NCBI GenBank assembly: GCA_964560875.1
Contig: CAZLMW010000024.1
Location: 1 to 64,000, forward strand
From: CAZLMW01 sp964560875
GTDB taxonomy: Bacteria > Myxococcota_A > UBA9042
DNA: 64,000 nucleotides
Reading direction: 5' to 3'
Within the stretch, counting starts at the first letter, position 1. Each line of letters starts with the position of its first letter. Position numbers and translations under genes: made by a program. The notes below the pieces were generated by a model, which had not been told where the DNA came from, did not search any database, and worked only from the letters and a program-made list of their open reading frames with translations. This document shows positions 52,775-60,709 of this stretch, one piece after another.

Positions 52775-55180
52775 ATGCGCACCCCTGCTTTGAAACTCGT
52801 CCACATGTCGACCTGCTTGAGCGTGGTCGCGTTGCTCGCGGTCGGGTGCGGCACCGACAACCAAGGGCAGACCTTCCCCGACGTGCAGACGTTCGAGATC
52901 GGCGGAACGTCAGGCGGCTCCAGCAGCGGCGTGCCCGATTCGGGCGGCACAAGCGGTAGCTCCGGCGGGCAGAACGACGCGGCGGCTTCGTCTTCGGGTG
53001 GCGACACCGGCGGATCATCGACCAGCGGCGCCAGCGACTCCGGCGGTGCAAAGGACACCGGCCCATCCGGCCCCGGCTGCGGCAAAGCGTCCGCGTGCGC
53101 CAAGTACAAGGCGACCCCGTACTGCGACCTGCCCAACCAGGTGTGCGTCGAGTGCCTGATCAACTTCCACTGCGACAAGATCGGCAAGAAAGACCACCAG
53201 TGCATCAACAAGAAATGCGTGCCGACAACGTGCGTGCCCGGCAGCAAGGTGTGCAAAGGCGAGTTCCTGCAGGTCTGCAGACCCGACGGCAAGGGCTACG
53301 AGCTCAAGGCGTGCCCCGATGCGGCGCCCAAGTGCATCACCGACAAGTGCCGCAAGTGCGTGCCTGGAGACTTCTACTGCGCGCTGCCCCAGGGCGGCCA
53401 ACAAGAGTCGACCGTGCTGATGAAGTGCAACAAAGACGGCAGCGACGCGGACATCGAGAAGATCTGCAAGACGGGCGAGCTCTGCACCAACTCCAAGTGC
53501 CAAAAGTGCGTGCCCGGCCTCAAGAAGTGCCAAAACAACAAGGCGGTCGCGTGCAAGGACAATGGCAGCGGCTTTGACCTGCTCAACGACTGCGACGCCA
53601 AGGGCCTGACCTGCCTGGCCGGTGTCTGCGTCAATCCTTGCTCGGGCGACCTCAAGAGCAACACGAATGTTGGTTGCGACTACTACGCCGTCGACCTCGA
53701 CAACGCCCTCATCAAGGCGGCCGGCAACAAGATCTACGACGCGCAGAACTCGCAGTTCTCGGTGATCATCTCCAACACCAAGAACGCCAAGGCGCTCGTC
53801 ACGGTAACCGCCGCAACGGGCCAGGCCGCCAAGTACGAGGTGCCGGCGCTCGGCGTGCGCGTCATCAACCTGCCCGATCCGCTGTGGAAGATGGCGCCGC
53901 TCAACCAGGACGGCTCGTCGTTCAACCTGCGCAGCTACCGAATCCAATCCAATCAGCCGATCGTCGCCTACCAGTTCAACCCGCTGCAGAACTTCGACGT
54001 CTTCTCCAACGACGCGTCCCTGCTCCTGCCGTCCAACGCGGTCGGCAAACAGTATTGGGTCATGACCCGCGAGCAGAGCCACCCGGCGTTCCGCGGCTAC
54101 TTCACCATCGTCGCGGTCACCAACGGCATCACGAAGGTCAAGGTGCTCGCCTCGGCGGCGGTCCTCTCGGGCGGCGGCATGGGGCAGACGATTCCCGGCG
54201 GCACGTGGGCTGGCCTCAAGGAGTTCAAGCTCACCAAGGGCCAGGTCATGAACGTCGAGACCGGACAAAACGGCGCCGACTTCACCGGTTCGTTCATCCA
54301 GGCCGACAAGCCGATCGCCGTGTTCGCCGGTTCGGAAGCGTCCAACGCGCCGCGTACCAACAAGTGCGTGAAGGCACCGGGCGCCGGCAAGGGCGTCTGC
54401 CAGCACCAGGGATGGGCCTGCACGTCCGACAACGACTGCCCGATCACGTGCTGCGCCGACCACCTCGAAGAGCAGCTGCTGCCGATCGAAGGTTGGGGGA
54501 CACTCTACGCCGCGACGCGCACGCAACCCCGCGGCAAAGCCAAGGACGTGTGGCGGATCCTCGCCAGCAAGTCGGGCACCGTCGTCACGACGATTCCGCC
54601 GCAGACCAATGTCCCCGTCCTCAACCAGGGCCAGTGGCACGAGTTCGAGAGCAACGGCGACTTCCTCATCAAGTCGAACAAGCCTGTTTCGGTCGGCCAA
54701 TTCCTCGCGGGAGCCAACGCGCCCGGGCCCAACAACGACCTGTGCAACACGTCATACGGCTTCCAGAAGGTCTGCACCGGTCACGACAAGACGCTGAAAT
54801 TCAAGATCCCGTGCAAGAAGCACAGCGACTGCCCGAACCTGCCCCAGGCCGGCGACGCGGGCATCGGCGATCCGGCGTTCATGCTCACGGCGGCGACCGA
54901 CCGTTTCCTCAACGATTTCGTGTTCCTCGTGCCCGGCAACTACCAGAAGAACTACATCAACGTCATCACCCCGCTGGCCAACAACGTGCTGCTCGACGGC
55001 AACCTGATCCCGAAGAACAAGTTCGTCAGCTTCGGCGACGGCAAATGGCAGGTCGCGCGGCTCCCCGTCTTCAAGGGAAGCCACCAGATCAAGGCGACCA
55101 AGCCGGTCGGCGTCAGCGTGTACGGCTGGGCCAAAGACGTGAGCTACGCCTACCCCGCCGGTCTGAAAGTGGGGAAGTAG
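52775..55180 (+). CDS. lipoprotein with IgGFc-binding-type domain
   Basis: An 801-aa lipoprotein. Start at 52775; lipobox LLAVGC near 26, then a Gly/Ser-rich spacer to about 105. Cys-rich units at 105-290 (CDLPNQVCVECLINFHCD, CITDKCRKCVPGDFYC) resemble the other Cys-rich lipoproteins here. From about 300 to the end it follows the IgGFc-binding domain pattern: FSVIISNTKNAKALVTVTAA, QPIVAYQFNPLQNFDVFSND, ASLLLPSNAVGKQYWVM, IQADKPIAVFAGSEASNAP and a C-terminal FVFLVPGNYQKNYINVI. A surface adhesin is likely; IgG binding itself is not implied. Confidence 0.82.
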   Translation: MRTPALKLVHMSTCLSVVALLAVGCGTDNQGQTFPDVQTFEIGGTSGGSSSGVPDSGGTSGSSGGQNDAAASSSGGDTGGSSTSGASDSGGAKDTGPSGPGCGKASACAKYKATPYCDLPNQVCVECLINFHCDKIGKKDHQCINKKCVPTTCVPGSKVCKGEFLQVCRPDGKGYELKACPDAAPKCITDKCRKCVPGDFYCALPQGGQQESTVLMKCNKDGSDADIEKICKTGELCTNSKCQKCVPGLKKCQNNKAVACKDNGSGFDLLNDCDAKGLTCLAGVCVNPCSGDLKSNTNVGCDYYAVDLDNALIKAAGNKIYDAQNSQFSVIISNTKNAKALVTVTAATGQAAKYEVPALGVRVINLPDPLWKMAPLNQDGSSFNLRSYRIQSNQPIVAYQFNPLQNFDVFSNDASLLLPSNAVGKQYWVMTREQSHPAFRGYFTIVAVTNGITKVKVLASAAVLSGGGMGQTIPGGTWAGLKEFKLTKGQVMNVETGQNGADFTGSFIQADKPIAVFAGSEASNAPRTNKCVKAPGAGKGVCQHQGWACTSDNDCPITCCADHLEEQLLPIEGWGTLYAATRTQPRGKAKDVWRILASKSGTVVTTIPPQTNVPVLNQGQWHEFESNGDFLIKSNKPVSVGQFLAGANAPGPNNDLCNTSYGFQKVCTGHDKTLKFKIPCKKHSDCPNLPQAGDAGIGDPAFMLTAATDRFLNDFVFLVPGNYQKNYINVITPLANNVLLDGNLIPKNKFVSFGDGKWQVARLPVFKGSHQIKATKPVGVSVYGWAKDVSYAYPAGLKVGK

Positions 55181-55244
55181 GCGCCCGGCGGTAACATCGA
55201 CGCCGCGTCTCCGACCAGACAACGGAACGGAGCCCAGAGAGTCG

Positions 55245-55862
55245 ATGCCCCAAAACGCCCGAATTCTCGGCCTTGCAGCGCTGGTCGCCGCGTTTCTTGC
55301 CGGCGGATGCGTGTCCGAGACGACCGATGGCGCAAAAACGCCCGAACTTGCAGCCTGCGAGACAGCCAAGCCCGCTGCGGGGTGGACGTATCCTGCGGGC
55401 CCGTACGGCACCGACGTCGGCAAACGGTTCGAAGACTTCAAGCTGTCGGACTGTGATGGCAAGGACGTGGCCTTCGCCGATGTGCTCGGGGATGCCAGGC
55501 TCGTGCTTTTCAATGTCGGCTCCGGGTGGTGTCAGCCCTGCCTCGACGAGACCAAACACCTCGAAAACGACGTCTACCGCAAGCACTGCAAGGCCGGCCT
55601 GCGCATCGTGCAGGTGCTCTACCAGGACGAAAACAGCCTGCCGGCTCCCAAGGCGTTCTGTCGGGCGTGGCGCGACAAGCACAAGCTCACCTTCCCGGTG
55701 CTGGTCGACCCGCTGTTCAACACCCAGAAGTACTTCGACAACGCGCAGAAGCAGACGCCGCTGAATATGCTCGTCGACGCGTCCGGGACCATTCGCTACC
55801 GACGCACAGGCCAAGTCCCCGCCGATCTCGACGCCGAGATCACCAAGCTGCTGGCCGAATAG
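55245..55862 (+). CDS. thioredoxin-like lipoprotein
   Basis: A 205-aa lipoprotein with lipobox FLAGGC near residue 22. A redoxin (TlpA/AhpC-like) domain follows: GKRFEDFKLSDCDGKDVAFA, VLFNVGSGWCQPCLDET with the CxxC active site (WCQPC), TPLNMLVDASGTIRYRRTG with the cis-Pro. It probably reduces disulfides or c-type cytochrome cysteines in the periplasm or on the inner face of the outer membrane. The next gene begins immediately after its stop and carries another redoxin domain, so the two probably work together; Cys-rich lipoproteins upstream are possible targets (inference). Confidence 0.85.
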   Translation: MPQNARILGLAALVAAFLAGGCVSETTDGAKTPELAACETAKPAAGWTYPAGPYGTDVGKRFEDFKLSDCDGKDVAFADVLGDARLVLFNVGSGWCQPCLDETKHLENDVYRKHCKAGLRIVQVLYQDENSLPAPKAFCRAWRDKHKLTFPVLVDPLFNTQKYFDNAQKQTPLNMLVDASGTIRYRRTGQVPADLDAEITKLLAE

Positions 55863-57803
55863 ATGTTCCGGGCGAAAGTGATGCCCGCTCGCTCGTGGCT
55901 TGCTGCGTTCATGGCAGCGACGGTTTTCATTGCCGCCGCTTTGCCTTCTGCGCCCACCACCGCCCAGGCGATTTCGGACCCCTCCGCCCAACCGAAGATC
56001 CGCCTGCTGGTCTTCTTCGCGACGTGGTGCGTCCCATGCCGCCTCGAGATCGCTGCCGCCCAACGGTTTTCCGACGCGTATGCGTCCGCGGGCTTGGTTG
56101 TCGAGCTGATTTCCGAAGACGGACCCGAGTCCGCGGCCGAGATCCCAGCGTTTCTCGCGCGCTACGGCGTCACCGTTGCCTGGCGCCGCGACCGTGAGAG
56201 CGCCCTGCTCAGCCGCTACAACCCCGCCGCCGGTGTGCCCTTCTCTGTCCTGCTCGATCGCGACAACCGTGTGCTGTTTGCGCGGGCAGGCTTTGAACCC
56301 GGCGATGAACGGCTGATGCGGGAGGCCATCGTCGCGGCGCTGAAAAAAGAACCAAGCGGGCAGCCCCCATCGGTCGGGTCCGTTGACGCGATGTGGCAAT
56401 CCCTCGGTGTCTGGCGGCGTACTGCTTTCGATCCACAGACCGACTTTCGGGCTCGTGGCGGCGCAACACGACTCCAAGTCGACGGCCGATACGCCAACCT
56501 GTTCGCCGGCGTGCGCATCGATGGCACCGGGCTGCTGCGCGACGGGCGCGACGACGTGTATGACGCACGATTGGAGCGCGCCTACATCCGGTCCGAAAGT
56601 GGCTGGCTGGCAAGTCGCTGGGTGGTCGGCGATTTTCACGCGGCGATCGGCGAAGGGCTCGCGCTCTCGCTGCGACGCGTCGACACCCTGGGCGTGGACC
56701 TGGCCCTGGGCGGTGGTCGATGGACTTTCGGCTCGGGCGATTTCGTGGTCCGCCTGACCGGTGGCGAGGTGAACATCCAAAACCTCGACCCCATCGCCCT
56801 CGATCTGCGCGACGACCCGAACGACCGCGTTGTCGCCATCGACGCGACCGCGAAGCTGACCGACTGGCTCTCCCTGCGACCGTACGTGATGCAGGCCAAC
56901 GCCGAGCGCGCATCCGCCACTGGCGACGATGTGAACTGGCTGCTTGGCGGCACGGCGCTCACGCTACAAGAGGGCTCGGTTGCGTGGACTTTCGACGGCC
57001 TCATTGGCCAGCGCTCCGACGCCGATGATGGCGCGATGACGGCCGCTTATTCGCGCGTGGTCTGGCAGGTTGCCAAGCAATGGACGGTTCTCGCTGAAGC
57101 CAAGGCGTACCGGCGTTTGCTCATCGGTCGACCCGAAGAGGGGCTGCGCTACCACGAACCGCCAACGCTCGAACGGGACGACCAGGTGGTGCCGTCCAAC
57201 AGCGACGCCGTTGGGGGACGCCTCCGCATCGAACACCGCGTCACCAAGGAGCTGATCGTCTTCGCCAACGGGCTCTACTACCGCTACGCGACGGACGGCA
57301 CCGATCCTCTCGCCGGAAACCACGCGGTTCATGGCTATGCCGGTGTTGAAAAGCGGTCCGGCGCGCGCGGTGGGGTCAGTCTGCAGGCCGGTTGGCGACG
57401 TGAACAAAGGCCCGACGGCGAGCTGAAAAACGGTCTCTGGCACATCGACCTCGACGCCTCCTGGGCGCTGGGGCGTTCGCTGACCGTCACCGCCAAGTGG
57501 AACCATCGAAGCGAGGTAGCGCAGTCCTTCTCCGGCGAAAGACCATTTGTGCGGGGACTCGCGATCGCCGGCGTGGCGATTGCACAAACAGTCGTTGTTT
57601 CCGGGCTGTACGGCTACACGTCCGAGAAGACGGCCCTGCCTTTGCACTATCCCGGCGCCGAGCTGAAGGTCTACTTGCCAAACGGCGGCGAGATCAGGGC
57701 GTTCGGGGGACGCATGGCCGGGGGACGTGTCTGCGTATCGGGAACCTGCCGCGACGTGCCGGCGTTCGAGGGCGTCCGTCTCGACACGGTCATCCGTTTT
57801 TAG
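55863..57803 (+). CDS. redoxin domain fused to a beta-barrel
   Basis: A 646-aa protein. Signal peptide to about 36 (ALPSAPTTAQA). Redoxin domain at about 45-160 with LLVFFATWCVPCRLEIAAAQ (CxxC active site) and PFSVLLDRDNRVLFARAGF (cis-Pro region). From about 185 to the end it is a beta-barrel: SGWLASRWVVGDFHAAIGEG, LALSLRRVDTLGVDLALGGG, and many alternating strands, ending VRLDTVIRF with terminal Phe as in outer-membrane proteins. It follows the lipoprotein redoxin with no gap. A thiol-disulfide enzyme carried on an outer-membrane barrel could act on surface Cys-rich proteins (inference). Confidence 0.8.
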   Translation: MFRAKVMPARSWLAAFMAATVFIAAALPSAPTTAQAISDPSAQPKIRLLVFFATWCVPCRLEIAAAQRFSDAYASAGLVVELISEDGPESAAEIPAFLARYGVTVAWRRDRESALLSRYNPAAGVPFSVLLDRDNRVLFARAGFEPGDERLMREAIVAALKKEPSGQPPSVGSVDAMWQSLGVWRRTAFDPQTDFRARGGATRLQVDGRYANLFAGVRIDGTGLLRDGRDDVYDARLERAYIRSESGWLASRWVVGDFHAAIGEGLALSLRRVDTLGVDLALGGGRWTFGSGDFVVRLTGGEVNIQNLDPIALDLRDDPNDRVVAIDATAKLTDWLSLRPYVMQANAERASATGDDVNWLLGGTALTLQEGSVAWTFDGLIGQRSDADDGAMTAAYSRVVWQVAKQWTVLAEAKAYRRLLIGRPEEGLRYHEPPTLERDDQVVPSNSDAVGGRLRIEHRVTKELIVFANGLYYRYATDGTDPLAGNHAVHGYAGVEKRSGARGGVSLQAGWRREQRPDGELKNGLWHIDLDASWALGRSLTVTAKWNHRSEVAQSFSGERPFVRGLAIAGVAIAQTVVVSGLYGYTSEKTALPLHYPGAELKVYLPNGGEIRAFGGRMAGGRVCVSGTCRDVPAFEGVRLDTVIRF

Positions 57804-57836
57804 GAAGTTCGCTACGCCGCTTTTTCGCAGCAATGG

Positions 57837-58241
57837 TCACCCAACTGCGGCTTTTCCGACCACGATTCCCAGCCACGCGGCGAGCAGACACAGCGCGATG
57901 TTGGCGGCGACATTGCCCGCAGCGGCGCCGGGGCCCTGGTATTCGAGCAGGGTGAGGGTGTCGTTGCTGAACGTGGAAAACGTCGTGAACGCGCCGAAGA
58001 AACCCGTCCCGATCAGCAGCTGGAGATGGCGTGGGTAGTCCGCGACTTCGGCGACGTAGACCAGCAACGCGGCCAGCCCGAACGATCCCAGCACGTTCAC
58101 GAGCAGCGTTCCGTACGGAAACGTGATGCCCATGGTCATCGCCGCGCCGACGCCCACGAGGTGGCGGCAGACCGCACCGACAGCCCCGCCGATCGCGACG
58201 TGCAGGCTGTCCTTGAAGAGCAGCGCGAGGGTGTCCGACAT
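57837..58241 (-). CDS. crcB: fluoride exporter CrcB/Fluc
   Basis: A 134-aa four-helix protein. Family motifs: GGAVGAVCRHLVG, GTLLVNVLGSFGLAA with the conserved Asn, and GTGFFGAFTTFSTFSNDT with the Phe box and Thr/Ser of the pore. It forms dual-topology dimers that let fluoride out. Last gene of a leftward group after the CoA-transferase (3-nt gap) and smpB. No fluoride riboswitch can be seen directly upstream. Confidence 0.93.
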   Translation of the reverse strand: MSDTLALLFKDSLHVAIGGAVGAVCRHLVGVGAAMTMGITFPYGTLLVNVLGSFGLAALLVYVAEVADYPRHLQLLIGTGFFGAFTTFSTFSNDTLTLLEYQGPGAAAGNVAANIALCLLAAWLGIVVGKAAVG

Positions 58242-58244
58242 CTT

Positions 58245-59432
58245 CTACTTGACTACCTTTGCGGCGCGCAGAGCGGCGATTCCGTCGTCGTCCAGGCCGA
58301 GTTGGTTCAGCACGTCGTCGGTATCAGCCCCGGGATCGTGGGCGATGTGCCGATACGACGGCGGGTTGGCCGATAGCTTGATGGGGTTGCCAACCTGCCT
58401 GCTGACCTCGCCATCGGGGCGCTGGACGTCGACGACCATGCCGCGCACCGCGAAAAGCTCACTTTCCATCGCCTCGGTGGGGGACAGAACCGGTTCGACA
58501 CAGCACTTGATCGACTCGAAGATGGCGGTCCACTCGGCGAGCGACTTGGTGGCGATGGCCTCGGCAATCTCGGCCTTCACAGGCTCGGCGGGCGGGCCCA
58601 CCAGAGCGAACGCGCCGGCGAGCTCGGGCTTTCCGATCGCCTGGGTGAACGCCATAAAGAACTTCGGTTCAAGGGCCCCGACGGACAGGTAGCGGTCGTC
58701 GCTGGTGCGGTAGTAGTCGTAGGCGCCGCCACCGTTGAGCCACCCATCGCCGGCGTTGAGGTCCTCGCCCCCGGTCAGCGCCATCATCGCCGCCATCGCG
58801 TTCATCAGCAGCGCGCCATCGGTCATCGAGATGTCGACCATTTGACCCTTGCCGGTCCGGCCCCGCGCGATAACGGCCGCGAGGATGCCGCCGACAGCGC
58901 CCCACGTTCCGCCCGCGACGTCGCCGATCAGCGCATTGATGGGCACCGGGCCGGAGTCGGGACGGCCGAGGTGATGGGAGAGGCCCGAGAGCGCCACGAA
59001 GTTGATGTCGTGCCCGGGGCGGGAGGCATACGGGCCGGTCTGACCAAAGCTGGAGATGGCACAATAGATGAGCTTGTCGTTGACCTCGCGCAGCACGGAC
59101 CAGCCGATGCCGAGCCGATCCATCACGCCAGGACGGAACTGTTCAATGACGACGTCGGCGGTCGCGGCGAGCTGCTTGATCAAGTCCGCGGCACCTTCCT
59201 TCTTGAGGTCGACCACCATGGAGCGCTTGTTGCGGTTGACCATGCGGTACAGGCCGCTGCCGCCGTCGGATTCGAGCGGAGGCGCAAAACGCAGCAGATC
59301 GGGGCGATCGGGGGCCTCGATGCGGATCACCTCAGCGCCGAGATCGGCGAGCAGCATCGTGGCGAGAGGCCCGGGGTACAGGGTCGTGAAGTCGAGGATC
59401 TTGAGCCCGGCGAGGGCGCCATTGTTGGCCAT
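58245..59432 (-). CDS. CaiB/BaiF family CoA-transferase
   Basis: A 395-aa class III CoA-transferase. N-terminal LAGLKILDFTTLYPGPLATM, then LADLGAEVIRIEAPDRPD with the catalytic Asp region, RNKRSMVVDLKKEGA and GHDINFVALSGLSHHLGRPD. Members move CoA between acids or racemise 2-methylacyl-CoA (alpha-methylacyl-CoA racemase). Substrate not decided; the sequence looks closest to the racemase-type branch (inference). It is 3 nt from smpB and 3 nt from crcB, an operon with no obvious shared function. Confidence 0.88.
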   Translation of the reverse strand: MANNGALAGLKILDFTTLYPGPLATMLLADLGAEVIRIEAPDRPDLLRFAPPLESDGGSGLYRMVNRNKRSMVVDLKKEGAADLIKQLAATADVVIEQFRPGVMDRLGIGWSVLREVNDKLIYCAISSFGQTGPYASRPGHDINFVALSGLSHHLGRPDSGPVPINALIGDVAGGTWGAVGGILAAVIARGRTGKGQMVDISMTDGALLMNAMAAMMALTGGEDLNAGDGWLNGGGAYDYYRTSDDRYLSVGALEPKFFMAFTQAIGKPELAGAFALVGPPAEPVKAEIAEAIATKSLAEWTAIFESIKCCVEPVLSPTEAMESELFAVRGMVVDVQRPDGEVSRQVGNPIKLSANPPSYRHIAHDPGADTDDVLNQLGLDDDGIAALRAAKVVK

Positions 59433-59435
59433 CGT

Positions 59436-59897
59436 CTATTTCCCGCGCGCGGCCCGCTCGATGTCGCGTTGGGCGTCGCGCTTCTTGAGCAGTTCGCGTT
59501 TGTCGGCCTTGCGTTTGCCGCGGGCGAGGCCGAATTCGATCTTGACACGCGATCCCTTGAAGTAGATCGCGAGCACCGGGCAGGCGGCGCCGCGTTCGCG
59601 CAGCTCGCGCTGGAGTTTTTCGATCTCGCGCCGATGAAGCAGCAGCTTTCGGTCGCGGCTCGTTTCGTGGTTGAACCGGTTGGCCTGGGGATATTCGGGG
59701 ATCTCGATGCCGAGCGCCCACGCCTCTCCGCCCTGCACCCGAACGTGCGCCCCCGCGAGGGTGACGCGGCCTTCCCGCAGCACTTTCACCTCGCTGCCGA
59801 CCAAGGCGACGCCGGCCTCAAAGCGGTCGGTGATGACGTAGTCGCGTAGCGCGCGCTTGTTGCGGGCGATGATCTTGATGGGATCGGTGTCGGCCAT
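59436..59897 (-). CDS. smpB: SsrA-binding protein SmpB
   Basis: A 153-aa RNA-binding partner of tmRNA in ribosome rescue. Seen: NKRALRDYVITDRFEAGVAL, VGSEVKVLREGRVTLAGAHV, FNHETSRDRKLLLHRREIEK and the C-terminal GLARGKRKADKRELLKKRDA, the helix that reads the empty decoding site. Length normal. No ssrA gene was seen in the flanks. First gene of a leftward operon with the CoA-transferase and crcB. Confidence 0.96.
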   Translation of the reverse strand: MADTDPIKIIARNKRALRDYVITDRFEAGVALVGSEVKVLREGRVTLAGAHVRVQGGEAWALGIEIPEYPQANRFNHETSRDRKLLLHRREIEKLQRELRERGAACPVLAIYFKGSRVKIEFGLARGKRKADKRELLKKRDAQRDIERAARGK

Positions 59898-60025
59898 GGC
59901 GGGCTTCTACCATGCGCTCGCGAGACGGAGAATGTCCGTGGGCGTCAACGCAGCACCACAGCGCGACCGTAACGGTATGCACCCCGTCGCGTCCTTGGAT
60001 CCGGTCGCCCCAGGGAGCGCAGAGG

Positions 60026-60709
60026 ATGAAAATCGGTGCAACGGCTTCAAGGAGCGGTGTTCACGCAGCAAGAACGCCGGTTCTCGCCTGCGCCCTGGTG
60101 GTCGCGATGTTGGCGCTGCCGGTGACCGCTGTCGGACAGCTGAAGTCCGCTCCGCCCAGGCCGCTGCACGTCGCGTTCGACGGCGCGGTGAAGAAGAGCC
60201 GCATGACGTGGCTCAGCAAAGCGCCCCTCGAGACCATTCGTGGGACGACGGGGCCGGTCGCGGGCAACGTGAAATTCGATCCGCGCCGCCTTTCCACGCT
60301 GCGCGGCAAGCTGCGAACGCCTGTCGCGCGCATGAAGAGCGGCAACGACATCCGCGACAAGCACCTGCACGGTCCGAGGTGGCTCGACGCGCGCCGGTGG
60401 CCCCATATCCACTACACGATCACGTCGGCGAAGGTGCGCAAGACGAAAGGGACGAAGGCTCGGCTCTCGGTCCGTGGCCAGCTCACGGTGCGCGGCAAGA
60501 CGGTCAGCGTTCCGGCCGAGGTGCAGCTGCGATGGATTGCGGCAGGCCCCAAGACGCAGCGCGTGCCCGGTCATTGGGTGAAGGTGAAGCTCAAGCTCGC
60601 GGTCAAGCTGGCCGACTTCGGCATCACCGGGGTCGGCGGGATCGTCGGCAGCAAGGTCGCGCCCGTCATCGCCATCGAAGGGAGCCTCTATGGCCACACG
60701 GTCAGGTAA
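60026..60709 (+). CDS. YceI-like exported protein
   Basis: A 227-aa protein from the ATG at 60026, with a signal peptide (to about 37, ending LPVTAVGQ). The mature part follows the YceI lipocalin-like pattern: VKFDPRRLSTLRGKLRTPVA, SGNDIRDKHLHGPRWLDARR, WPHIHYTITSAKVR, then the repeated RGQLTVRGKTVSVPAEVQ. YceI proteins bind isoprenoid-type lipids in the periplasm. It is more Arg/Lys-rich than most. The next gene starts inside it and shares 20 nt. Confidence 0.75.
   Translation: MKIGATASRSGVHAARTPVLACALVVAMLALPVTAVGQLKSAPPRPLHVAFDGAVKKSRMTWLSKAPLETIRGTTGPVAGNVKFDPRRLSTLRGKLRTPVARMKSGNDIRDKHLHGPRWLDARRWPHIHYTITSAKVRKTKGTKARLSVRGQLTVRGKTVSVPAEVQLRWIAAGPKTQRVPGHWVKVKLKLAVKLADFGITGVGGIVGSKVAPVIAIEGSLYGHTVR

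Noticed and set aside
57804..58244. Fluoride riboswitch for crcB
   Set aside because: The gene begins 3 nt after the upstream gene, leaving no room for one directly before it.
59898..60025. tmRNA gene next to smpB
   Set aside because: The gap is too short and shows no tRNA-Ala-like ends.
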